64,000 nt of DNA from Hyaloscypha bicolor E (Eukaryota > Ascomycota > Leotiomycetes > Helotiales > Hyaloscyphaceae): the NCBI RefSeq assembly GCF_002865645.1, contig NW_020194619.1, forward strand, positions 1,710,442 through 1,774,441, read 5' to 3'. Under the pieces are notes generated by a model. It searched no databases and was not told the origin of the DNA. It saw only the letters and a list, made by a program, of their open reading frames with translations. A program made the position numbers and the translations under genes. Of the stretch, positions 42,227 through 52,789 are shown in pieces (the stretch's first letter is position 1; each line of letters opens with the position of its first letter).

Positions 42227-42254
42227 CTAATAAATAAATATATTACTTGAAATT

Positions 42255-44207
42255 ACTATTATTATATTAGATTTATAATATTTTTTATATTTCTTTTTTA
42301 GAACTATAATACTAATAGGCTTGTATTATAATAGAACCAGAACTAGTTAAGATTAAGGGCAAAAAAATTTTTAGAGTAAAATTTATTATAGCCTATAAAG
42401 AAAATAGAAAGAGAAAAAAGTATTTTATTTATTAAAAGAGCTATTTACTAATAAATAATATATAAGAATTACTAAGTAATCTAAAGAATATAGCTCAAGA
42501 ATTACAAGAATATTTGGAAGAAAGTAATATTATAATACTATTAGCTAAATAGAAATATAAAAAATAAATATTTTTATTAGGAAACTATTAAAAAACTATA
42601 TATTTATTCTTAAAGAAATTATATAAAAATTATTAAAAATTCTAATTTCTATATCTTATAAATACTCTATTCTTATAATTAGTTTTTACTATTTTTATTT
42701 TTATTATTATTCTTATTAGAATTCTCTCGAGAAATAAATATTAAATAAGCCTAAAAAACTATTAGCTATTAGTAAGAAATAAAAAGGAAATAAGCTTATT
42801 TAATACTAAAAAATATTAATTATATTTTTAAAAGTACTTTATATTTATACTAAGCTAATAAGAATTACTTAACCTATATTTTAAATTATTAGAAGAATTT
42901 ATTAGCTTTAAATAATAGCTTTAATATAAGAAATATATAAAGATTAGTATAAAAAAAAGGCAGAAATAACCTTCTTTTATTTAGGTAAAGAAAAAAGAAA
43001 AAAGAATTTAATTATATTATATATATTTAAGGAACTTTAGATAATATTAGAATAAGAAATAAAAAAAGGAAATTATAATTTATAGAATTATATTTCTTAT
43101 TTTTAGAATAATAATAATTATATATTAAGTAATTATTATTCTTAATATAAGTAAGATTAGGAAACTTAGTAATATTCTTGAAATATTAAAAATAATAAAG
43201 GCAAATTAAGGCTATAAGAATATTAGTTAAATAGTTAATAATAAGCTAATAAATATTAAGGAAAGAATTTATTTTAATAAATAAAGAAGTAAAAAAGAAT
43301 ATTAAAAGAAGCTTAAAGAAATTTAAAGAAATTTAAAAAAGGCTTAAAAAAGGCTTAGAAAAGAAAAGCAAGAAATAAGAAAGAACTAGATATAATATTA
43401 TAATTAAGGGAAAAGAAAATTAATTAATAGAAAAAAAGAAGTCTTTTTATAATACTTTTTTTCCGAATAGTAATTACGAATTTAGAACTAGTTATATACC
43501 AGAAATATCTAGAAAATTTTAAAGAAGGAATTTATAAATAAACCAGAAAATTAGCTTAATTTTTTTAAGCTCTTGGGCCTATAAAGCAATAATTTATTTA
43601 TAAATAAAGGCTAAGATAAAATTTATAAACTAATTAGAAAATTAGATAAATTTTATATTTAATAATATATATTATATTTATATTATCTTTATAAGAAAGA
43701 ATTACTAGAGGCAATTTATAAGTTAACTAAGTAAAATTAGTAAATTATATTCTTAGATCTATTATCTAATATAATAATAGAGTAAATATAGAAAGTCTTT
43801 AGGAAAAACCAGGAGCCAGGAAAGTTTCCGGGAATATATATAAAGCTATTTGCAGTTTTCTAAAGCCTCTTAGGAATAAGGGCCTAGAGAGAGAGTTAAT
43901 ATAATAGATATATATAATAGTATATAAATAAGTATTAGATATTATAGATCTAGTTTTCTATTTTAGGTAAAGCTTATAATTAGAATTATATAAATTATAT
44001 AAGATTATATTTCTTAATTAAATAAAGGGCTTTATATACTTAGCTAAATACTAGGGAATATATAGGAAAATACTTCTAGCTTTAGAAAGAAATATTAATT
44101 AGTCTTTTATTAAAATTAATTCTTGAAATTAGTTATACTTATAAGTATTACTTTATAGCTTATTTATCTTAATTACTTATATATTACCTTATTATTACGT
44201 GCCTTAT
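42255..44207 (+). mobile_element. 5'-truncated copy of Gypsy C (C2)
   Basis: It begins within the integrase C-terminus and matches 35200-37199 of element C through the chromodomain, the untranslated part and the 3' LTR (43900-44207; about 5 bp longer than the C LTRs). It is much more AT-rich than C. Its left edge abuts the outer end of the copia A2 LTR, which suggests that A2 landed in an older Gypsy C copy. Confidence 0.8.
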
Positions 44208-45080
44208 ATCTTATAAAAGTATTTTTTTATAAAAAAATATTATATAAGAAATATTAAAACTATAATTTTAATACTTTAATTATAACTTCTTATATTATAG
44301 CTATTAAATATTAAATTAAGAATCTAATTAATTAATTTTATAAAATAAATTCTATAATATAAGTAATAATTATTAAAGTAGAATTTATTTATAGTATATA
44401 GAAATAAGCTTATATATATACTAATTAAACTAAAAGATTATTTCTTTATTTATTAAGATATTACTAGTATTAGAAGTCGCATAAATATAAATAGTCTAAT
44501 TAGAGGAAACTATTATTAAAAGCCTGATTTAGACCTATTAGAAGCTGGGTTTTAGTTATATATAATAGGCTAGTATAGTAAAAAACTCATATAATTACGA
44601 AAAAGTATAATTATATAACTTATAAAATTAAAAAACTTAAAGAAAGCTAAGAAAGGATTTAGAGAGTTCTTCCCGAGATTAAAGACTTCTCTTGCCTTCT
44701 TTTACTTTTTTCTTTTCTTAAGGGAAGTTTAGGGAATCTTTCCCTAAAACTAATTACTTTTTTTATTTTCTTTTATTTTCCTTTTTCCTTAAAAGGCTTT
44801 AGAGTTCTTTTTTTATTAAAATAAATACTTTGCTCTTTAAATTAAGCCCCCTTTTAAAAGAATATTTTCTCTTATATTATAGCTTTATTAGTCGAGAAAA
44901 GAGCCTAAAATTATAATATAATCTCTTAAAATAAGAAAATCTGGCTTTTATTTTTAATATTTATATTTGCTTATATAGCCTCTTATATTCTAATTAAATA
45001 AGAAATATTAATATATAGCCGCTAATATAGTAATGTCTTAATAAATAAAGGAATAGTATTTATTTTAAGAAATAAAAGTG
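44208..45080. other. RIP-decayed sequence up to the AT/GC boundary, unassigned
   Basis: AT-rich and without recognisable coding or paired repeats. Around 44660-44790 there are purine and pyrimidine runs including an inverted repeat (AAGGGAAGTTTAGGGAA with TCTTTCCCT). The change to normal base composition at about 45,085 is abrupt. Confidence 0.5.
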
Positions 45081-45390
45081 CTTATTTTATCAACTTGGGC
45101 ATGGAATCTTATTATGTATGTACTCAGTTAACACTTGACCAACATGCAGACTTCGTAAGTGCGAGTCAGTTTTGACCCTGTCCGTTAATTGCCCGTCACT
45201 CGGCCGAACAACGGCAAACACACAAAGCTCACCTCACAGCCAGTTGGGCGTACCCGAATTTTGAACAAGTGTATCTCCCGAACCATTCATTGCATCATGC
45301 TTTGTTTTGGCCAATGGGTGACCTCAGCGCCTCCCTATTTTCCTGCGTATAGCAAATCTGCGTACGACGCTGAAACTTTCGTAGACTCAA

Positions 45391-47844
45391 TCATGACGCC
45401 ACAGCTATCTTCTGCGGCTCCGGCCGGGCTCCATTAGTAGCTGGAGCTTGAGGTACATGTTCTGGGACAGCTGGGAACACAACTGACTTGGCATGGTGCA
45501 CAGCTGACGGTTGTGGGCTTTGCTCTGCCGGGTTACGAGTAGCCTGCTGTAGTTGCGTATGCCGTGGGCTGTGAACCGCTGGAGGAGAAACTGGAGTGGC
45601 TGTAAGATTTCGGGCCGGTGCTTGAGCAATAATTTGTTGCGAAGGAGGCTGGGAAGGTTGTATTTGTACGGCATCTTGGGTTGGTACGGCAGTTTCGTGT
45701 TTGGAAGGCGCTACTTGTTCCCCAGCTGCGTCTCTAATTGTAGGTACTTCATGCACTGTCGGAATTTCTGGCGCCACAGGGATTTCTTGGTGTGGAAGCG
45801 CTTGTTCCTGAGGTTGATGTTGTTGTTCCACCTGCTGATTCTCCTCTCCCTGCTCGTTCACTGGTTCAGCTGCAAGAGTCTCTCCAGACAATCTAGCTTC
45901 CATGTCTGTCTCCGCTTCTTCTTGCTTCCGGTACTCATTCGCCAGTCGCTGTAGCGCGTATGCGACTTCTTCCACAATCAGAGATGCTGGCTCTCGTTGA
46001 CCTGGCCTTCGCGGCAGGTGGCAGAAGCACGCCTTGATGACATTTTTGGCTTGGAGCCCACAAAGATCCCGCACCTGGTCCAGGAACTCTAGAGTCGAGA
46101 CTGACTTGCTCGCTTGACTGAGGCCCGCCGGCGTCTCTTCGTAAGCAATCTTGTCGCGGCAGGTGATTTGGTACAACAATATGCCTAGTTCCTGGGCGAA
46201 GTTGACTTTATTTTGCTCTATTTCTTTCCGGGACTTCAGGCTACCTCCTGCATCTGGAGGACTCGGCGAACCAAACCCATTGTCGAGCCATGGTTGTGTC
46301 CAGTCGTCCTTCCCAAGCTCCGTGTTCTGGCTAAAGAAACGATAGTGCTGTACCCGCCGTTGCGTGAAGCCAGGGTTGGCGGTCTCAAAGTGTATGTATG
46401 TAAGAGCAAGTGTGGCGGCAAGACAAAGTCGCGCGGTGACCGAGAACTCGTCGAAGCTCTTTTCCAAGATATCACCCAAGGTTTGGACTCCCTTCCACTT
46501 TGGCCTGTCGGTCTCAATGATTCGTCGGAGATGGAAGATCCTGTCTTTGTCTAATTTCACATCTCCAATTTCTTGAAACTTTCCTTCTGGCATCGTGGAC
46601 AAGATCGTGTTAAGCTTCGATGGCATGTCGCCATCGCTGACTTCCAACCCAGGCCGCGAATCCGACAGCGTCCCAGTAACAAGGAGCTCGTGGCAGGGGA
46701 TGTGATTTGGTATTTCTGACCGAGACAGCGCCATTAGAAGGAAGAAGTTCGGATCCGACCGCATTTTGAGCTTCTGGTGTAGACGATTGAATCTCATCCA
46801 ATCTAGCAAGTCATTGTGGTTATCCTCCAGTCGAATGGCGAGCTTCACAGCAGAGTTCTCATCCTCAGCATTGGCGCTAGTGAGCGCCTCTTGCAGACTA
46901 CTAATATCTCTTCGGACGAGCCTTGTATCTCGCCAAATTGTTGGCGGGTCGGCCCCGTTGCGGATGAAGAGGAGCGGATTCTCGTTATTGAGCTGAGGAA
47001 GGCATGCGTTCAGCTCCTTGTTCATGACATCAAGGCGGTCCAGCAGCGCTTCCATCTGTTCTTGGTGATCAGATGCGAACTGAACGGCCTTTACTGACCC
47101 CAGTGCTCGCTGTGCGTCTTCTCGTCTCTTTTTTGTCCGCTTTTCAGCCGAGGCAGAGATCCATGACGATGGCCCTTCTTCACGCCCTCTTGATGCAAGC
47201 TGATCCAAGTTCGCAGGCCGTGCCGACCCAAGTGAAATTGATTCTGCCGGTGCCTTTCCTTTGCTAGATTTCTTTCTTGAGAAGCTTGAGACGAAGCGTC
47301 GAACTCGTGACTGTGGCTGGACGCCTTCCCCAGCTCCTGCCACAGCAACTTGACCACCGGGATTAGCAAGTGGAGCTCGTGCTGGAGCTGGGGCCGTAGC
47401 TGGTCCGGGAGCAGGGACTGGGCCCGGAGCCGGGACTAGAGCAACATTAGCCGGAGCCGGGACATGAATGCCTAAAGTTTAGGTCAGCTTCATTCGTGGC
47501 CTATGGCGGTGAACAGATAGCTCACTCTCGGATTTGTAGGACTCAACCAGCTTATAACATTCTTCAAACACCGTAACAATTTCGAAGGTATGATCCTCTA
47601 TTCGTTTTCTGAGATCAGAATCGATCCATCGTGTCTCGGTCTTGTCCGCTTCGATGTGGGCCCTGTATTTGAGAACAGATGCCTCGAAGAGACGCTCCTG
47701 AATCCGCACGCGTGTGTCGAATCGATTGAAATCCACGCCAAATCGCGCGACAGAACGGCAACCAAGCCAGATCGCCCGGATGCGGTTATAGGCTGGATCA
47801 AGCAGGGCAATTGCTGCCAAGCTCAGGGAGATTGGGTCAGCCAT
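45391..47844 (-). CDS. HeLo-like domain protein with C-terminal kinase-like (DUF7580-type) region
   Basis: Two exons: 47844-47526 and 47471-45391, joined across a 54-nt intron (47472-47525, donor GTGAGC, branch GCTGAC, acceptor TTTAG) that removes an in-frame TAA and keeps the frame; 799 aa. Residues 1-106 (start MADPISLSLAAIALLD) look like the helical HeLo / prion-inhibition-and-propagation domain. A Pro/Ala-rich linker (about 108-145) and a basic patch (EKRTKKRRED, about 216) follow. Residues 240-630 resemble the domain that follows HeLo in many ascomycete proteins, often annotated DUF7580; it has a kinase-like fold trace (LCLAATLALTYIH, then VNFAQELGILLYQIT) without the catalytic HRD/DFG motifs. 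The tail (640-799) is Gln/Pro-rich. HeLo domains form membrane-active cell-death modules in some fungal proteins (HET-S, HELLP); the role of this protein is not known. It is divergent from the next gene. Confidence 0.82.
47472..47525 (-). other. Intron of the minus-strand HeLo-like gene
   Basis: 54 nt, GTGAGC...TTTAG on the minus strand, phase 1 (A|GC). Without splicing, translation would stop at KLT after 121 codons, so this intron decides whether the full protein is made. Confidence 0.8.
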
Positions 47845-48634
47845 GTCTGGCGGGCATGAGCCAGCCCTAGTGTTCGAGGAGCTTGAAAGCCCCTATACTC
47901 TTTGAAATTGTAGAAGCCTGCGGTTGTGCCTTCGTGAAGCTGGGGATTGTCAGTTCTTGTATGGGGCCTGCAGCTTTCCTCCCAGCAGCACTTCCTCCTA
48001 TTTTCTGGCGTGCGAAGACAGCCTCGTGAGGCCCATAACCTCGCCTTGGGCATTGTCTCATTCATGTTTCAAAACCCCTCACGTGGCAAATGTGTCGACT
48101 TGCCATTGGTCACTGAATGTCTATGCTGCATGTGCGGCTGAGATGTCGACGTGCCCACCCCAAGTTTAGGCAGGGAATGGCTTGGAGATCAGGTTCGCGA
48201 ATCGGCAAGTTCGCACGAAAAACCTCGAACAAATCCTTTTAGCTTTATGTTTGTTCGGGATCCTGATTTAGATTTGAATCCTGTACCTTCCCGCTCGTGT
48301 CCGGCTAGGAAGTGAAAGACACCCCTGTTCTTCCAATATTGTGAGTCTTAGCCCTCATTTTAAGCTCTTGGTCTCTGTCTCCCTTCCTCCCCTTATATTT
48401 CTGTGACAGCTGTTGTTATGAACGTCCTCTCCACTTCATCGCTTGTGCTTCAAAGGAGCCTCAGCGTCATTGAGGACGAATGACCAAACATTGCTCGAGT
48501 CTTGAGATTGTCTTGTCCAAGTACTAGTGCGCATTCTTAGCATGCTATCTCGTCTGATACCTGTGGCTATTCATCGGTATCTATGCTGAACTGTTGAATA
48601 GTTTCGGAACGCTTAGTTTAAGAGTGAAGACAAG
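47845..48634. promoter_or_regulatory. Shared intergenic region of two divergent HeLo-like genes
   Basis: 790 bp lie between the two start codons and no gene is visible in them. The region has normal base composition and pyrimidine-rich stretches (about 48370-48400 and 48420-48450), which are common in fungal promoters. It must hold both promoters, which would make co-regulation easy. I see no clear TATA box or binding-site array. Confidence 0.5.
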
Positions 48635-50440
48635 ATGGATCCAGTCGGAGTCGTGGGTTTCGCGCTAGCGGCAAGTTCGCTCATCGCATCGCTCTTTCGA
48701 ACTACTAGTCGTTTGGGTGGCAGTCACATAGAAATTCATACTATGGCGATGGCTCTTGAAGCGGAAACAGCCCGTGCAAGCAGGTGGAGAGGGTACCATG
48801 AAAGCCTGGACGCCGGTCACACAACGGAAGATGAAGAAGCAGCCCGAAGAACGGAAGCAATGGTGATGGAACATCTACATGAGCTTCGGGCTATGTTTGA
48901 GACGTTTCGCATCATGGAAAGAGGGAAGACTTCCAGACGATCTCAGGAATTTCAGATTTCTCTGAGATGGATCACAAAGAGAAGAATGGTTGTGAACACT
49001 TTGTATCTCTGCAAACAGCTAAACGATGCGATAGACTCATTGCGGCAGCCTACTAGAGAGATCGAAATCTTACGCAGGCAGACTCAGCAGCTCATAGATG
49101 GCCAGAAAGACATAATACAGAGTCTTGCCCAGGCACGTGAAGAGATGTTAGGCTCTTCACAGCAACCTCGTAACCCTCTTCCTAGGATCTCCCCTGGTTT
49201 AGAGGAACCTGTATCTAAGATCGATCTGGAGAATGCGGCCCATGTGAAAGTACTCTATGAGTTCGCATTGCAGGGGCTTCTCATCGTTGAAAAGCTTTTA
49301 GGCAGCCAAGATGTCACACACGTTTACGAGAGACTCAAAATCTGGGGAACTGGTCTTTTTGATGGCCCTTTGGGGCTGGTCCAAATTCTCGCTGCGTATC
49401 CGGATCATAGCGGTCGTTCGGGTCCAGGGGCGAGTTGTGGCGTTTTCCAGTCTGCATTCATTGAAATTCTCTTGGATATAGGTAGGATTACAAAACTCTA
49501 AAGTTTCAATCAAGTTTAGGCGAGCTGACCACCACTGTTCCACAGAACAGATACAACTTGCGATGAAATCCGAGAATGCAACTGTCTTGGCCTTCCAGAA
49601 TGACCTAGCCAACTTTTTGGAAGCTGATAGTCCGATCAGAGAGGAAATCTTCTATCGCACCTTACTTCGCAGCCCACGAAATGGGGCGTTGCCCGAAAAA
49701 GACGTCAACAAATATCTAAGTTATGTCGATCATGAAGTGGAAAAGCTGCCAGAAGAGGAATTCAACAGATATTTGAGTCATATGGAAGATGAAGTGGGCA
49801 ATCTGTTCGTTGCGCTCCGTGCTGTTGACTCAATGCGTGACCTACTCGGGTATCAACTTCAGAGGCAACCAAACGGGAAAACCTTTGCCACAGAAAAGCT
49901 CGAAAATCCAGTCACAGTCGCTGAGCAACGCTTTGGACTCATTGATGAGATGATACGGCTAGTGGAAGGAGTGGTATTAGCCTTAAGACGACTGGACGTG
50001 AACAGCAAAGGCGCTGTTAAAGATTTGTTCTCGTTATCAGAACAGTTCGAGAGAGAATTGGGAGAGTTTGTGAAATGGAGCAAGACTATAGAAGGCAAAG
50101 TGACAGCGGACATGACTATTTTGCTGGAAAGACTCGCTGGCTCACTTCGAAGTAAGTCAGATATCTTCCCTTTCTGAGACCAAGTTACCAACCAGTTGAA
50201 GATGGAATGCTCCCAGATATCCACTCTGGAAGTGGCGGCTCCGAGTACCAGCTGGTTCTGATGAAGCCGACTTTGCTAGGGACGCTCCACACGTTCCAAG
50301 AAAGCATTGCCAACCTTTACATGCTCTCCGAGGGTGGGTTTGACCACAGCGAGGCCAGCCTTGCGGATAAAAGAACACAGACTCTTGGGTTCGAACTGGG
50401 AGATATCCCCGATAGGGTAGGGCCATACGATGGTCCATAG
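48635..50440 (+). CDS. HeLo-like N-terminal domain protein, three exons
   Basis: Exons 48635-49481, 49546-50151 and 50196-50440 give 565 aa. Introns: 49482-49545 (donor GTAGGA, branch GCTGAC, acceptor CACAG) and 50152-50195 (donor GTAAGT; the alternative acceptor at 50216 also keeps the frame). Residues 1-150 (start MDPVGVVGFALAASSLIASLF, ending WITKRRMVVNTLYLCKQLNDA) resemble the HeLo domain: a hydrophobic first helix, an arginine-tryptophan stretch (RASRWRG), and helices ending before a Leu-rich linker. Residues 200-260 contain HVKVLYEFALQGLLIVEKLL and RLKIWGTGLFDGP, a helical motif seen in ascomycete proteins of unknown function. The rest is helical and charged. No NACHT, protease or prion-forming motif is visible. 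ATG context is good (ACAAGATGG). Function unknown; a death-fold signalling role is inference. Confidence 0.75.
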
Positions 50441-51454
50441 CGCCTAAATGCCTATAATTATCGGTATTGCACAAAGAGCACACAGGAATCGCTATATTCA
50501 CTACTTCCCCACAATCATTTGACCTGCATTCGCTTTTCGAAAACTTCTCTAATTCACTATCACTTTTTTCTTGTTGTTAAGGATTAGCCGCAATGATTTA
50601 CATTCCTTCCACTCCTTCCCGGCCTCTCAAACTTCCGTCGCCACAACAGTATTTTGGTAATCTCTCCAATCAACCACAATCCACAACTCGTCCAAGCTCG
50701 CACCTCCTACACCCTGCTCACTACCAGCACTTCAAGAACATCAAGTTGGCTACTCATCATAAATTTTTATAATTTCATTCTTGCAGTCATCCTGCTCTCC
50801 TCATCTTGGCCATCGCCGAACCAATCCCGAACTCGGGACTTGCTGAACGACAAGGCGTCGTCTTGCGATATTGTTGCATTGACGGCTGTAAGTTCCAACC
50901 AGCTCAAACTATCTCATCAGCGGATTATGCAGAAACAATAACTTCGCAATTTTCAGGTACCACCTGCAGTTTCAGAGAATGCGAGGATCAAGGCTGCATC
51001 TGGGTAAGACAGGATGACCACCTTAGAAGCTTGGAGAAAGTGGAGATGAGCTAATGATGCGATATCAGCTCGATATAGTTCGTTCCTGGAGACGTGCGCT
51101 TTTACGAGAATGAAGTTGTGGTCGTTCTTTCTTCATAGCTTGTGGCCGTGCTTCTCCATAACAATTAGTTAAAGTACAGGACCGGTGTGAATGACTTACT
51201 CTCGTCTTGCGAACGTTGGCGCCCAACTTTTCGGATGTCTCGTGTTGCCTGACGCGGGGGCCATATCGATTGGGGGAGGAGGGCCAAGAGGGTTGCTTTA
51301 TGTTGCCGCTGGGACCAGGGGGGCGCATCGACGCGTTAGAGAAATACAGTGCAAGACGAGGGTGTGATGCGCAGCATCCCCCAATTACAGCTCAATGTTA
51401 GGGTGCCTTGGCTTGGACGAAAATTGGTGCTACGCTAAATAAAGTTTAGCGGTA
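50441..51454. other. Intergenic, with one possible small gene
   Basis: Normal composition. Apart from the candidate small cysteine-rich protein (about 50787-51054) I see no supported gene. Overlapping frames at 51065-51401 on both strands show no motif. A short hairpin GCTAAATAAAGTTTAGC lies at 51434-51450, directly before the left end of the inverted-repeat element. Confidence 0.45.
50787..51054 (+). CDS. Possible small cysteine-rich secreted protein (5' end unresolved)
   Basis: A frame entered through a good 3' splice site (TTCTTGCAG at 50778-50786) reads a hydrophobic run HPALLILAIAEPIPN, like the end of a signal peptide. A good intron (50888-50956, 69 nt, GTAAGT...TTTTCAG) then joins to YCCIDGCTTCSFRECEDQGC, giving six cysteines in 19 residues, and the frame ends at TAA 51054. 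About 55 residues would follow the cleavage. The intron is a multiple of three and has no stop, so retention would also keep the frame. The first exon with the ATG is not clear: an ATG at 50593 with a weak donor at 50649 would be in phase. This is the size and pattern of effector-like small secreted proteins, but transcription evidence is needed. It may also be a remnant. Confidence 0.35.
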
Positions 51455-51459
51455 GTTCT

Positions 51460-51489
51460 GGTTGACCATAGCAACCAAAAGGGTCAATG
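51460..51489. repeat. Left terminal inverted repeat of element T
   Basis: 30 bp. Its reverse complement is found at 56978-57007 with two differences. Confidence 0.85.
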
Positions 51490-51517
51490 CCTGATTTTCA
51501 CCATTTTCGCCATTTTT

Positions 51518-51755
51518 CTAAGGCCATACCTAATTATTTTGACCCCATTATCTGAACTATACTGAACAACTATATGATTCACAGCTTTATATGACTATTT
51601 CTAAGGCCCTAGCCAATTATTTTAGCCCTATAGTCTGAACTATACTAAATAACTATATGATTCACAGCTTTATGGCCCTATTTCTAGGGCCCTAGCCAAT
51701 TATTTTGCCTGCATCATCTGAACTATACCAAATAACTATATGATTCACAGCTTGA
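51518..51755. repeat. Three tandem 83-bp repeats inside element T
   Basis: Units start at 51518, 51601 and 51684 (CTAAGGCC, CTAAGGCC, CTAGGGCC). Each contains AATTATTTT, then CTGAACTATAC, then AACTATATGATTCACAGCTT. The last unit is cut short at about 51755. The spacing of exactly 83 bp shows a true tandem array. Subterminal repeats of this sort often bind the transposase or enhance transcription in DNA transposons; here that is inference. Confidence 0.85.
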
Positions 51756-51839
51756 TTTATAGCTTAATCTGAATTATTCAGGCTTCCATTTAAGTCATTT
51801 TTGGCCCCAGATATCTATAAAATAGGCCCTCAGCTCCCA

Positions 51840-51950
51840 ATCCTTCCTCTAACTTCCTCACATATATATACACACATACACATACACATATATACTCACT
51901 CACTCTCTCTCTCTCCTCATACATACTTTATACATAACACTTTACATACA
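51840..51950. repeat. Low-complexity CA/TA and CT run
   Basis: A stretch of ACACATACACATATATAC followed by CACTCACTCTCTCTCTC, directly upstream of the first ATG in element T (51955). It could be the promoter/leader of that ORF. Confidence 0.7.
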
Positions 51951-51954
51951 TATA

Positions 51955-52535
51955 ATGGCAGCCCAAGCTCAATAAGATCTAGTCGTCTGGACTCGTATAG
52001 ACGCCTCTAATAATATTCAGTACTTCCTTCATATAGGAGGGAATAAGCTCCAGCCCTCAGTCATTAATAGTAGCCCTCAGCAGAAGCGTACCTTTAATAT
52101 TAATGATCCAGAACCCTCAGATATTATAATTAAGGGTCCCTATACTGCTACTACCTTTAATGTCCCACTTCTCCCTGAGGTTATTAATGCAATCTTGACC
52201 CAACGAGTATAAGTTACTTCTCCTAAGTTTATATAATCTGTACTAAGTAATCTAGTAGCCAAGTTAATACTCAAACTCCTTATACTACTTACCAAAATAG
52301 TCAAGGCATTTTTGAGGAGTGCTTAAGAGTTCCTGGAGGAGAGTGGTATAGAGCATATAGTAACTATATTCGTTATAGTCATATGACCCAATATAGTACT
52401 CGAGATATTAATAATAATAGAGGAGAGGGCAATAGTAGAGGACAGCCTAAACCCCCTCAAATTACACGAAGTGGCCGGGTTTTAAAGCCTGGACATTATC
52501 CTGGCCAGAGTATTCCTTCTATTACAAATAAATAG
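51955..52535 (+). pseudogene. Element T, ORF1 (unrecognised protein)
   Basis: The ATG at 51955 opens a frame MAAQAQ that meets TAA as the seventh codon (probably CAA before mutation), then continues without a stop to about 52207 (VVWTRIDASNNIQYFLHIGG and onward). A second coherent stretch in another frame runs from about 52245 to the TAG at 52533 and ends with a basic tail RSGRVLKPGHYPGQSIPSIT. A small intron with a GTATAAGT donor near 52209 could join the two, giving roughly 170-180 residues. I recognise no family. It points away from the transposase, so the element has divergent transcription units. Confidence 0.5.
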
Positions 52536-52789
52536 ATAGGACTACTCTTATTATATCATACGATTACCTAGCTTTTATATAATACCTAATAAATTATATT
52601 AAGCTCTTAATATTTGCCTTCTTTTAATTTTACTTATAATTATAATTTAATTTGGAAATACCTAAAAACTAAGAAAAAGAGAATTTAATCTAGTCCCAAA
52701 GTATTATATAATAAGTATAGAATCTCTTGGTATTAAACCAAGTTAAGAAGCCTTATTTCTTTCTCAGATTCTTTCCTCCTTTCTTTAAA

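Noticed and set aside
1..45080. Mitochondrial or other organellar DNA, because of the very high AT content
   Set aside because: No organellar genes; instead nuclear LTR retrotransposons with target duplications and RIP-type changes, continuous with nuclear genes.
45405..47369. Several overlapping short frames on both strands within the HeLo-like gene
   Set aside because: They are shadows of the long minus-strand exon, which has family similarity and a proper splice junction.
51518..51755. CRISPR-like array (regular repeats)
   Set aside because: The repeats are directly adjacent 83-bp units without spacers, in a eukaryotic transposon.
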